Source of the DNA: Sphingobium vermicomposti
Lineage (GTDB): Bacteria; Pseudomonadota; Alphaproteobacteria; Sphingomonadales; Sphingomonadaceae
Direction: 5' to 3'
Assembly (NCBI RefSeq): GCF_011762025.1
Contig: NZ_JAASQR010000004.1
Location: 540,884 to 604,883, forward strand
DNA: 64,000 bases
Shown here: positions 7,978 to 15,827 of the stretch, piece by piece
How positions within the stretch are numbered: position 1 is the stretch's first letter
Layout: each line of letters begins with the position of its first letter
Translations under genes and position numbers: made by a program
Notes under the pieces: generated by a model
Told to the model about the DNA's origin: nothing
What the model saw: the letters and a program-made list of their open reading frames with translations, nothing else
The model's database searches: none

Positions 7978-9126
7978 ATGCAAATTCATAATTTCGATAT
8001 CGACCTGTTCCTCCGCGAATATTGGCAGAAAAAGCCGCTGCTCATCCGCAATCCGTGGACCGCGTGGAGCAATCCTCTCGAGCCCGACGAGCTGGCCGGT
8101 CTGGCCTGTGAGGAGGATGTCGAATCCCGCCTGATCGAGCGGACGGGCGACAATTGGACGCTGGACCACGGTCCGTTCGCCCCGGAACGTTTCGGCGCAT
8201 TGGGCGGCCAGCCATGGACCTTGCTGGTCCAGGCGGTCGATCATCATGCGCCCGATGTCGCGGCGCTGATCCACCCGTTCCGCTTCGTCCCGAACTGGCG
8301 GATCGATGATGTCATGGTCAGCTATGCCAGTGATCGGGGCGGAGTAGGACCGCATTTCGATCAATATGATGTGTTCCTGCTGCAGGGGTTGGGCAAGCGC
8401 CGCTGGCGGGTTGGGGGGCTGTGTGATGAGGCGAGCATATTGCTGCCGCATGACGAACTGCGCTTGCTCGCGACGTTCGAGGCAAAGGATGAATGGGTCC
8501 TCGAACCCGGTGATATTCTCTATGTGCCGCCGGGCTACGCCCATGACGGCGTTGCCGTGGGCGACGGCTGCATGACCTATTCCATCGGCTTTCGCGCGCC
8601 TTCCCAAAGTGAGTTGATCGAGGGGTGGTGCGATCATCTGGTCGATACGATCCAGCGCGACGACCGCTATGCCGACCCCGACCTGCAGGCGCAGGACAAT
8701 CCGGGCGAGATTTCAGCGGACGCGCTGGCCCGGCTGCGCGGGATGATGACGCAAAAACTGCTCGACCCGCAGGGCTTTGCCCGCTGGTTCGGGGAATTTA
8801 ACAGCAGCCGCAAATATGCCGACGCGGACTGGCGTCCCGAAGAGCCGGTCCAGCCCGACGAACTGCGCGCGCGCCTGGCCAGCGGCGTCGCCTTGCTGCG
8901 CAACCCGGCCAGCCGCTTTTCCTTCATCCGCGGGACGGGCGACGCCGTCCTGCTCTTTGCCGATGGGCAGAGCTTCGACTGTTCCGGTGAGGCCGCAGCA
9001 TTTGCCCGGCAGATTTGCGCGCAGGATCATGTCCTCGCCAGCCCGGCCCTGGCCGATTCCCCCCCTTGCCTGACGTTGATCGCCGCCCTGATAGACCAGG
9101 GCAGCATAGCCGTTGAAGAGGACTGA
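7978..9126 (+). CDS. roxA: JmjC-type ribosomal protein L16 arginine hydroxylase (RoxA/YcfD)
   Basis: The 382-residue protein matches bacterial ribosomal oxygenases. An N-terminal JmjC/cupin barrel has the iron motif PHFDQYD (H-x-D, near residue 125) and a distal His in YAHDGVA near residue 188. It begins with FLREYWQKKPLLIRN, typical of YcfD. A dimerisation part and a C-terminal winged-helix-like part follow. The enzyme uses Fe(II), 2-oxoglutarate and oxygen to hydroxylate an arginine of ribosomal protein L16. No strong ribosome site precedes the ATG at 7978. The next gene, 6 bp on, encodes an enzyme modifying 23S rRNA near the same ribosomal centre. Confidence 0.88.
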   Translation: MQIHNFDIDLFLREYWQKKPLLIRNPWTAWSNPLEPDELAGLACEEDVESRLIERTGDNWTLDHGPFAPERFGALGGQPWTLLVQAVDHHAPDVAALIHPFRFVPNWRIDDVMVSYASDRGGVGPHFDQYDVFLLQGLGKRRWRVGGLCDEASILLPHDELRLLATFEAKDEWVLEPGDILYVPPGYAHDGVAVGDGCMTYSIGFRAPSQSELIEGWCDHLVDTIQRDDRYADPDLQAQDNPGEISADALARLRGMMTQKLLDPQGFARWFGEFNSSRKYADADWRPEEPVQPDELRARLASGVALLRNPASRFSFIRGTGDAVLLFADGQSFDCSGEAAAFARQICAQDHVLASPALADSPPCLTLIAALIDQGSIAVEED

Positions 9127-9132
9127 AAGGGC

Positions 9133-9675
9133 ATGACCCGCCTGATCCTGTTCAACAAACCTTATGGCGTGATGTCCCAGTTCACCGACGTCCGGTCGGA
9201 AACGGTTCGCCCCACTTTGTCGGCCTTTATCGATGTGCCGGGCGTCTATCCGGCCGGGCGGCTGGATCTGGACAGTGAAGGCCTTCTCCTGCTCACCGAT
9301 GATGGCAGGCTGCAGTCGCGTATCGCCGACCCGAAATACAAGACGCCGAAAACCTATCTGGCGCAGGTCGAAGGCGATCCCCAGGAAAGCGCGCTGGAAC
9401 AGTTGCGGCGTGGTGTGCAGTTGAAGGACGGCATGACCCTGCCCGCGCAAGTGAAACGCATCGACCCGCCCGACCTGTGGCCGCGCGATCCCCCGGTGCG
9501 GTTCCGCAAGAGCGTGCCGGACTGCTGGATAGAATTGACCATCAGGGAAGGCCGGAACAGGCAGGTGCGCCGGATGACCGCGGCCGTCGGTCACCCGACG
9601 CTGCGGCTGGTGCGGTGGCGGATCGGGGATTGGACGATTGACGCTATGCAGCCGGGCGAATGGCGTGACGGTTGA
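9133..9675 (+). CDS. rluE: 23S rRNA pseudouridine synthase RluE-like (RsuA/RluB/E/F family)
   Basis: This 180-residue protein is short for the RsuA/RluB/E/F family and lacks an N-terminal S4 domain, as RluE does. It starts [15 protein letters not shown]; the catalytic loop [17 protein letters not shown] holds the nucleophilic Asp (near residue 45), and [19 protein letters not shown] near the C-terminus is the family's RNA-contact motif. In E. coli RluE makes pseudouridine 2457 of 23S rRNA. The start lies 6 bp after roxA, so the two are probably co-transcribed. Confidence 0.9.
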   Translation: MTRLILFNKPYGVMSQFTDVRSETVRPTLSAFIDVPGVYPAGRLDLDSEGLLLLTDDGRLQSRIADPKYKTPKTYLAQVEGDPQESALEQLRRGVQLKDGMTLPAQVKRIDPPDLWPRDPPVRFRKSVPDCWIELTIREGRNRQVRRMTAAVGHPTLRLVRWRIGDWTIDAMQPGEWRDG

Positions 9676-9691
9676 ACGAAGGAGAAGCGAA

Positions 9692-10087
9692 ATGCTGCCA
9701 GCCCGCACTTTTAGCGTTACGATCAATCGTGATTGGCAGGCGCTGTACGAGATGATCTGGCGTCCTGAATTTTTCCCGAAATGGGCGTCGGGCCTCGTCG
9801 ACTCCGGTCTTCGGCAGGATGGGGATCATTGGGTCGCGGATGGCCCCGAAGGACCCATCCGCATCGGCTTTTCGCCGCATAATGTCTTTGGCGTGATGGA
9901 TCATCATGTCGACCAGGGCGACGGCGTGAAAATCCATGTTCCCATGCGAGTCATCGAAAATGGCGACGGCGCTGAAGTCATGCTGACCCTCTTTCGTCAG
10001 CCGGGCATGGATGATGAACGCTTTGCAGCCGACATCAAATGGGTGAACCGCGATCTGAAATCGTTGAAGGCCCTGGTGGAGCGATAA
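9692..10087 (+). CDS. SRPBCC family protein
   Basis: This 131-residue protein shows a START/SRPBCC-type pattern: an N-terminal strand ARTFSVTINRDW, helix E-M-I-W-R-P-E-F-F-P-K-W, then alternating strands and a long C-terminal helix with D-L-K-S-L-K-A-L-V. Such proteins bind hydrophobic ligands or act as small cyclases or hydrolases; many remain uncharacterised. The ATG at 9692 has a good ribosome site (AAGGAG, spacing 7), which decides it over an earlier in-frame start overlapping rluE. It closes the rightward gene run and faces the leftward thioesterase genes. Confidence 0.65.
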   Translation: MLPARTFSVTINRDWQALYEMIWRPEFFPKWASGLVDSGLRQDGDHWVADGPEGPIRIGFSPHNVFGVMDHHVDQGDGVKIHVPMRVIENGDGAEVMLTLFRQPGMDDERFAADIKWVNRDLKSLKALVER

Positions 10088-10113
10088 CGCCAGTAGCTGG
10101 CCGCGATCCGGCA

Positions 10114-10485
10114 TCAGTCGAGTAACAGGTGCATCCGTCCGATAGCGACCGGCTTTTCCCGATCCGTCTGCCAGCAGATGGCATCGATATTGACCACCTG
10201 CCGCCCGACGCGAACCAGACGCGCCTGCGCATAGCTGTCGATCATCATCCCGCCGCGCAGGAAATCGAACGACATATTGATGGGCTTGGGCCGCGGGTGC
10301 CCGCTTTCCTGCGCGACCGCTTCCAGACACGCCAGTTCCAGCAGGCTGGCGATGACGCCGCCATAAAGAAAGCCGGCTCGGCCTTCCAATGAAGGCGCAG
10401 CAGGCATCATCAGCGTCGCCGCACCCGCTTCGCCAGCAACGGTCCGAATGCCCAGCATCCGCGCATAGGGCGCGTGAACGATCAT
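10114..10485 (-). CDS. Hotdog-fold thioesterase (PaaI family), second of a pair
   Basis: This 123-residue hotdog protein has the PaaI-like core G-F-L-Y-G-G-V-I-A-S-L-L-E-L-A, in which an acidic residue on the central helix acts in thioester hydrolysis, then INMSFDFLRG and the last strand. It overlaps the preceding thioesterase by ATGA (10482-10485), so the two are translated together and may form a heteromer. The family cleaves acyl-CoA thioesters to release trapped CoA. Its position after the acyl-CoA dehydrogenase pair implies that it acts on intermediates of the same pathway. Confidence 0.82.
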   Translation of the reverse strand: MIVHAPYARMLGIRTVAGEAGAATLMMPAAPSLEGRAGFLYGGVIASLLELACLEAVAQESGHPRPKPINMSFDFLRGGMMIDSYAQARLVRVGRQVVNIDAICWQTDREKPVAIGRMHLLLD

Positions 10486-10910
10486 GCACCTTCCATGAAG
10501 AAAAAGCTGGCGGTCGCAGAGGCGATCGGCCGATCCGCATCGCCATCATGGACGTTGCAACGGGTGAAGGCGACCTTTCGCGTCACATGATGACAGTGCG
10601 CGCGCGCATGTAGCGCCTGTCCCGCGCGGGCAGGCCGGAGATAGTCGATATGCAGGTCGAGCGTTGCCATGCCACGCCACTGCCGCGTCCGCGCGATGAT
10701 CGCCGCACCCGCTGCGGCATCGACGAGCGAGATGATCGGGCCGGACGAAACCAACCCGGACTCCACGTCCATCAAGAAACCGGGGGCGAAAGGGCAGGCA
10801 AGTTCGGCCCAATCGGGTCCGTTATCAACGGTATAGATGCCCAACAACGCATGATGCCCGCGCAGCGGCAGGTTCTTCAGCCGTTCAAAGGCGTCCTCTT
10901 CCTCCGCCAC
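10482..10910 (-). CDS. Hotdog-fold thioesterase (PaaI family), first of a pair
   Basis: This 142-residue hotdog protein has the motif GPIISLVDAAAGAAIIA (central helix with an Asp in place of the Glu of the partner gene), then L-D-L-H-I-D-Y-L-R-P-A, a strong PaaI/thioesterase signature. The ATG directly abuts the stop of the acyl-CoA dehydrogenase gene upstream (10911), indicating translational coupling. Two different hotdog subunits in tandem suggest either a hetero-oligomer or enzymes with two chain specificities. Confidence 0.85.
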   Translation of the reverse strand: MAEEEDAFERLKNLPLRGHHALLGIYTVDNGPDWAELACPFAPGFLMDVESGLVSSGPIISLVDAAAGAAIIARTRQWRGMATLDLHIDYLRPARAGQALHARAHCHHVTRKVAFTRCNVHDGDADRPIASATASFFFMEGA

Positions 10911-12089
10911 TCAGGCCGTCCCGCGCGGCTCACGCGGCAGGCCCAGCCCGCGTTCCGCGATCAGGTTGCGCTGGATCTGATTGGTGCCGCCATAGATGGT
11001 GTCGGATCGCGAAAAGAGGAAAAGGTTGGGCAGCGTATCCCATTCATATTCCGCATGGTCGCTGATCTCGCCACCCTGCCCCAGCACGTCCATCGCCAAC
11101 TCGCCCAGATTGCGCCGCCAGCTGGCCCACTGGATCTTGTAGGTCAGCGCCGCGCCATCGATTCTGGAATGATCGGTCTGCGACAACATCCGCAACGCAC
11201 CATAGCGCATCAGGCGCAGGCCGACTTCTGCCTTGGCCAGACGCTGGCGGATCAACGGATCATTCGCCGCGCCATTGGCCTTGGCCGCTGCGATAATTTC
11301 GTCCAATTCATTGCGAAACCCCATTTGCTGGCCCAGCGTGGACACGCCGCGTTCGAACGCCAGCAGCCCCATGGCGATGCGCCAGCCGTCGCCCACCGCC
11401 CCGATCAGGCTATCCGCCGAGCAGCGTGCATCGGTGAAGAAGGTTTCGTTAAATTCCGCGTCGCCGTTAATCTGACGAATGCCCCTGATCTCTATTCCCG
11501 GCTGGTCGATCGGCATCATCAGGAAGGTCAAGCCCTTGGGTCCCTTTGACCCTTCCTCGGTACGGGTGATGACGAAAATCCAGTCGGAAATATGGGCCAG
11601 GCTGGTCCAGATCTTCTGACCGTTGACGACCCATTCATCGCCTTCCAGCTTTGCCTTGGTGCGGACGCTGGCCAGATCAGACCCGGCATTGGGTTCGGAA
11701 AAGCCCTGGCAGAATATGGTTTTACCCGCCGCGATGCCGGGCAGGAAACGCTGTTTCTGCTCCTCCGTGCCGAACGTCAGGATGGTCGGCCCCGCCAGTT
11801 CGACACCGATATGGTTTACCCGGCCCGGCACGCCTGCACGGGCATATTCTTCGGCAAAGATCACTTGCTGCGCCAGCGTTGCCTCTCGCCCGCCCCACTG
11901 GCTGGGCCAACCGATGCATGACCATCGATGGGCGGCCAGCTGCTGTTCCCATTCCTTGCGCCGTTCCGGGCTGCCGGTCAGCTTGGTAACGCCCTTTATA
12001 TCGCGGAATTCGCCCGCCATCTGACCGTTCAGCCAATCGGCGCATTCCTGCCGGAACAGTTCGTCTTGCGGTGAAAAGCCCAGTTTCAT
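10911..12089 (-). CDS. Acyl-CoA dehydrogenase, subunit of a probable heteromeric enzyme
   Basis: The 392-residue protein has the acyl-CoA dehydrogenase layout: an N-terminal helical part starting MKLGFSPQDELFRQE, FAD-contacting FCQGFSEPNAGSDLAS, VNGQKIWTSLAHISDWI, and a C-terminal SDTIYGGTNQIQRNLIAE. In the last motif the usual catalytic Glu of Y-E-G-T is Gly. This is common in subunits of actinobacterial and proteobacterial heteromeric dehydrogenases that act on steroid side chains or branched CoA esters. It is translationally coupled (ATGA) to the second dehydrogenase gene and probably forms an alpha2beta2 enzyme with it. The start at 12089 is fixed by that overlap. Confidence 0.9.
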   Translation of the reverse strand: MKLGFSPQDELFRQECADWLNGQMAGEFRDIKGVTKLTGSPERRKEWEQQLAAHRWSCIGWPSQWGGREATLAQQVIFAEEYARAGVPGRVNHIGVELAGPTILTFGTEEQKQRFLPGIAAGKTIFCQGFSEPNAGSDLASVRTKAKLEGDEWVVNGQKIWTSLAHISDWIFVITRTEEGSKGPKGLTFLMMPIDQPGIEIRGIRQINGDAEFNETFFTDARCSADSLIGAVGDGWRIAMGLLAFERGVSTLGQQMGFRNELDEIIAAAKANGAANDPLIRQRLAKAEVGLRLMRYGALRMLSQTDHSRIDGAALTYKIQWASWRRNLGELAMDVLGQGGEISDHAEYEWDTLPNLFLFSRSDTIYGGTNQIQRNLIAERGLGLPREPRGTA

Positions 12090-13144
12090 GCCGCTTCCCC
12101 CAATATCATCGCGGCTATCCTTTCGCGGTGCCAATCGCCACTGCCCAACATCGTCTGAAGCGACCGGGCGCGTTTGAAGAACAGATGCGCATCATGTTCC
12201 CAGGTAAAGCCGATGCCGCCGTGGAGCTGGATCATGTCCCCGGCACAGCGGAAATAAGTGTCCGTGGCAAAGGACTTAGCGGCATGGACCGCCATCGCCG
12301 CTTCGTCGGCTTCTTCATCAATGGCGCAGGCGGCCCAGTAAACGGCGGATCGCGCCTGTTCGATCTCAACCATCATGTCGGCCAGCCGGTGTTTATAGGC
12401 CTGGAAGGACCCGATGGGACGGCCGAACTGGATGCGTTCCTTGGAATAGGCGACGGTGCGGTCCAGACATGCCTGCGCGCCGCCCAATGCTTCGGCTGCG
12501 GCGGTGATAAAGCCTGCGCGATGGGCTGCTGCCAACGCGGCCGCCGGATCGGGGAGCCGTTCACCCGGAACATTATCCAGCCGCACATGGGCAAGGGGCC
12601 GCGTCTGGTCCATGCTCGTCTGCGGTGTGACACTGACCCCCGGCGCGTCGGCGCGCACGACCCAGACCTGGCGCATGTTCGTGACGACGAACAGGTCGGC
12701 GCTGGTCCCATGGGTGACGAACCGCGACCCGCCGGTCAGCCGATCCCCATCCGCCTGCAACGCGGCGTCATGGAAATAGCCCGCTATGGCCTCCCCTGAA
12801 ATCAAACGAGGGAGCCATTCCGCCTGCTGGCCCTCACTACCGCCTGCTGCAATCGCCTGCGCCGCCTGCGCCAGACTGCCTAGCATCGGCAGGGCAGCAA
12901 CCTGCGCCCCTGCCGCTTCGGCGATGACCGCCAGTTCAACCATGCCCAGCCCCGCGCCCCCGCCGCTTTCGGGAAGTCCGATGCCGGACAGGCCCAGTTC
13001 CTGACAAAAGCCGTGCCATAGCGCGCGGTCGATACCGTCGTTCGCCATCGCCTTGCGCGTGCGTTCGCTGGTGGCATTTTCGGCGAAAAAGGCCCCGGCC
13101 GTCTCCGCAATCATCGTTTGTTCGTCGGAAAACGCGAATTCCAT
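12086..13144 (-). CDS. Acyl-CoA dehydrogenase, partner subunit
   Basis: This 352-residue protein starts MEFAFSDEQTMIAETAGAF and has a shortened middle FAD-binding part (G-G-S-R-F-V-T-H-G-T), then RIQFGRPIGSFQAYKHRLAD and IQLHGGIGFTWEHDAHLFFK, both strong acyl-CoA dehydrogenase signatures. It ends in G-S-G-D-W-H-R-E-R-I-A rather than Y-E-G-T, as in FadE28-like subunits. The start at 13144 has an AGGCAGG ribosome site. The frame stays open 120 bp upstream without protein-like sequence. It is the first gene of the dehydrogenase-thioesterase operon (four genes with overlapping or abutting ends). Confidence 0.88.
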   Translation of the reverse strand: MEFAFSDEQTMIAETAGAFFAENATSERTRKAMANDGIDRALWHGFCQELGLSGIGLPESGGGAGLGMVELAVIAEAAGAQVAALPMLGSLAQAAQAIAAGGSEGQQAEWLPRLISGEAIAGYFHDAALQADGDRLTGGSRFVTHGTSADLFVVTNMRQVWVVRADAPGVSVTPQTSMDQTRPLAHVRLDNVPGERLPDPAAALAAAHRAGFITAAAEALGGAQACLDRTVAYSKERIQFGRPIGSFQAYKHRLADMMVEIEQARSAVYWAACAIDEEADEAAMAVHAAKSFATDTYFRCAGDMIQLHGGIGFTWEHDAHLFFKRARSLQTMLGSGDWHRERIAAMILGEAA

Positions 13145-13373
13145 TGTCGCCTGCCTTTGCATATCCGGCTGGTAACCAGGCCCCACATCCAGCGGGGCGC
13201 GACAAGCCGCCCTTGCGCGACTTGGCCCGCTACGGTTTGATGGCAAACATCGTCGCAAAAACCGCAACGATGCGCCATACAGATTGTGCTATACCAGCTT
13301 ACTGACGACTTCAAGCATCAATTTGCGGATTTTTATACGCGATATATTCCGTATTTATCTTAAGGCTTCGGGT

Positions 13374-13847
13374 TCAGCTTTCCGCGCCGGTGATCCGCAC
13401 GACCCTGTTGCTGAACTTTACCGTCCTGACCACCAGCGATGTTTCGACATGCCGGACGCCTTCAACCTCCAGCACTTTGCCGGATGCCAGCTTATGAAGA
13501 TCATCCAGGTCGTCATAAAGGCATGTCGCCATGATGTTGAACGGGCCCAAGGTGATCATCACCGCCTTCACCAATGGAATGTCCGCGATGTTGCGCGCGA
13601 TCTGGCGCACATGGCCGACATCGGCCTGCACCGCGATGAACGCGATATTGGTCGCCTTTTCCAGTTTCAGCCCGGTCAGCGCGGTGAAGGCGATCAGCTT
13701 TTCCTGCTGCAACCGCTTGATCCGGCCCCTGACCGTGCCTTCATTGACGCCAAGGTCGCTCGCGATCTTGCGATTGGACACGCGTGCATCCTGCGCCAAT
13801 ATGCGGATCAGCTGGTGATCCAGATCGTCCAGATCGGGTCTGCTCAT
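13374..13847 (-). CDS. Lrp/AsnC family transcriptional regulator (second of an overlapping pair)
   Basis: The 157-residue protein has an N-terminal winged helix-turn-helix (DDLDHQLIRILAQDARVSNR, then IASDLGVNEGTVRGRIKRL) and a C-terminal RAM/ligand-binding domain (T-N-I-A-F-I-A-V-Q...). It overlaps the upstream Lrp-type gene by ATGA (13844-13847). Two different Lrp paralogues made from one transcript suggest a mixed oligomer. It lies just downstream of the MFS gene and upstream of the acyl-CoA dehydrogenase operon, so it is a likely regulator of both. Confidence 0.88.
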   Translation of the reverse strand: MSRPDLDDLDHQLIRILAQDARVSNRKIASDLGVNEGTVRGRIKRLQQEKLIAFTALTGLKLEKATNIAFIAVQADVGHVRQIARNIADIPLVKAVMITLGPFNIMATCLYDDLDDLHKLASGKVLEVEGVRHVETSLVVRTVKFSNRVVRITGAES

Positions 13848-14323
13848 GCAAGCCTCCTGCTGTCGATCGGGCCGGTATCCAGGCCATAACGAACGACGTC
13901 CAGCCCGACCGCAGGGGTCATCGACTTGATGCCCGGCACTTTCGACAATTGATCGGTGATCAGGGACGGCAGTTCGTCAATGTCACGCAGCGTCAGCAAC
14001 AGGCTGATCTGATAGCTGCCGGTAACCAGATGCGCGGCGAAGACTTCGGGGAATTCAGCCAGGTCCTCCGCGACGTCCAGGGCTGGTCGCCCGCTGACCT
14101 GGACGGCAACGTGAATGATGACGTGATAGCCATGGACCGCAAAGTCCGACACCGCCACCACGCGCAGCATCCCGGCTTCTTCCATCCGCCGGATGCGCGT
14201 CGATACGGTGGACGCTATCAGATTGAGGGACTCTGCGATCTGCTGATTAGTCGCGCGACCATTTTGCCGCAGCTGTTCGACAATCTTGCGATCCGTGTCG
14301 TCGAACACGAAGATTTCGCTCAT
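13844..14323 (-). CDS. Lrp/AsnC family transcriptional regulator (first of an overlapping pair)
   Basis: The 159-residue protein has a helix-turn-helix TNQQIAESLNLIASTVSTRI near residues 25-44, with R-R-M-E-E-A-G-M-L after it, and a RAM domain with L-V-T-G-S-Y-Q-I-S-L-L-L in the ligand-binding half. It shares the family and length of the next gene but is clearly different in sequence, so this is an old duplication or a recruited partner. The gene begins 9 bp after the MFS transporter stop. Ligands of the family are usually amino acids or small acids; here it is unknown. Confidence 0.88.
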   Translation of the reverse strand: MSEIFVFDDTDRKIVEQLRQNGRATNQQIAESLNLIASTVSTRIRRMEEAGMLRVVAVSDFAVHGYHVIIHVAVQVSGRPALDVAEDLAEFPEVFAAHLVTGSYQISLLLTLRDIDELPSLITDQLSKVPGIKSMTPAVGLDVVRYGLDTGPIDSRRLA

Positions 14324-14332
14324 AAACCTTAC

Positions 14333-15637
14333 TCATCCCCTTTCAGCCGCAGTTCTTGCCAGCAAAGGATCGACAGGTCGAATCGAAAGCGCGTCGTCCA
14401 ACGCGGCCCGGTCACGCTCCACCCGCGCGGCAGCGGCCCAGCCGAGCAGCGCCGAGAGGAAACCGAATGGAATGACCAGGGTCAACGCCATGCGGAGCGA
14501 TGCGGCGTCATTGCCCATGATCTGGCTCAACCACCCTGTCACCCACGGCCCGATGAAAAAGCCGATCAGGGTCGTCACCGCCAGGAACATCGCCGTCGAT
14601 GCCGCCCGGATGCGCGACGGCAGCATATATTGCAGGGTCGCGAGGAAGCCTACGGACCATCCTCCCCCCAGCAGGCCGGCAGGAATGGCGGCGATGCGCG
14701 CCATGTTGAAACTGCCTGCCCAACTGGCCATCAGGATCGCGCAGGTGGCCGCGCCAAGAGCCAGTGCGGACAGGCGCGACGGCCATATCATGCTGCGGCG
14801 GGCGAGCCGGTCGGATAGCGCGCCGAACAGCAGCATGCCGACCAGCCCCGACAGGCCGAAATTAAGCGCGAAGGTCGACTTCACGGCAACCGGATCAAGC
14901 CCGTAGGCGCGGGTGAACAGTTCTGGACCCCAATAGCCGAACGACACGCCGGACAGCACGCCGAAGCCGAAAGCAAACATCATGAACATATAGGCCGGGC
15001 TGCGCGCCAGGCACTGGATCAGCAAGCCCAGCGGCATCGTCGGCTCCTGCTCTACGCCGATACCATTCCGGCGTGGTTCGCGGATCAGGAACATGGCGGC
15101 CAGGCCAAGGACCAGTCCGATGGCGCCCATGCTGTAAAAGGCCATGCGCCAGTCATATACAGCCGCGATCGCCGGACCGCCCGCTTGTCCCGCTATCTGC
15201 CCTGCATAGGCCGCCAGCCCCAATATCGCAAAGGCCAGGCCGCGTCGTTCAGGCCGGAAATAATCCGACAGCAACGAATAGGCGGGCGCGACGAATGCCG
15301 CCTCCCCCACCCCCACGGCAACCCGCGCCAGCGTCAGGCTGACAGGGCCGCTGGCCAGGCCGGTTGCGATGGTCGCGCCGCTCCACAGGACGCACCCTGC
15401 CGCGATGATCTGAACCCGTGACGTGCGATCCGCCAACCGGGCGAAGGGGACGCCCAGCACCACATACAAAAATACGAATGCGGGGCCCATCAGCATGCCG
15501 ACCATCGCATCGCCAATGCCGAATTGCGCCTTGATCGGGCCGATCAGCCCGGTGATCAGATAGCGGTCGGCATAGTTGACGATGTAGATGGCGAGCAGGG
15601 TCGCCAATACGACCCACGGGTTTGAAGCAGGGCGCAT
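14333..15637 (-). CDS. MFS transporter (spinster-like)
   Basis: This 434-residue protein has about twelve hydrophobic segments. It opens with YIVNYADRYLITGLIGPIK and has the MFS loop motif in P-F-A-R-L-A-D-R-T-S-R between helices 2 and 3, then ARVAVGVGEAAFVAPAYSLL, characteristic of spinster-type MFS proteins often found beside degradation genes in sphingomonads. It probably moves the growth substrate or an acidic intermediate across the inner membrane, complementing the TonB receptor. It follows the SDR remnant by 3 bp and runs into the two Lrp genes. Confidence 0.88.
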   Translation of the reverse strand: MRPASNPWVVLATLLAIYIVNYADRYLITGLIGPIKAQFGIGDAMVGMLMGPAFVFLYVVLGVPFARLADRTSRVQIIAAGCVLWSGATIATGLASGPVSLTLARVAVGVGEAAFVAPAYSLLSDYFRPERRGLAFAILGLAAYAGQIAGQAGGPAIAAVYDWRMAFYSMGAIGLVLGLAAMFLIREPRRNGIGVEQEPTMPLGLLIQCLARSPAYMFMMFAFGFGVLSGVSFGYWGPELFTRAYGLDPVAVKSTFALNFGLSGLVGMLLFGALSDRLARRSMIWPSRLSALALGAATCAILMASWAGSFNMARIAAIPAGLLGGGWSVGFLATLQYMLPSRIRAASTAMFLAVTTLIGFFIGPWVTGWLSQIMGNDAASLRMALTLVIPFGFLSALLGWAAAARVERDRAALDDALSIRPVDPLLARTAAERG

Positions 15638-15640
15638 CTG

Positions 15641-15811
15641 TCAATCCCGCAGCAGCGGGCCGCCATGGACGTGCCACAACTGTCCATTGACCCATTCCCC
15701 GTCATCGGGCTTGCCCCCGTGGCGGTGCGGCAACCGCCGCGCCGTCGCGGTCCCGATGCAGCGACCACCGCGCACGACAATGCCTGCCTTGCCTTCCAAT
15801 CCGCACATCAT
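15641..15811 (-). pseudogene. Remnant of a short-chain dehydrogenase with an internal deletion
   Basis: The 56-codon frame begins with a good ribosome site (GGAGG) and ATG. It reads like the first 25 residues of an SDR (LEGKAGIVVRGGRCIGTATA, a degraded form of the cofactor motif). It then jumps to what looks like an SDR C-terminus (W-V-N-G-Q-L-W-H-V-H-G-G, normally V-D-G-G). Roughly 200 middle residues are missing in frame and catalytic Tyr/Lys are gone. It lies between the amidase and the MFS gene on the same strand. I read it as a deletion remnant. A short expressed peptide cannot be excluded. Confidence 0.6.
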
Positions 15812-15827
15812 TTCCTCCAGGGGGTTT

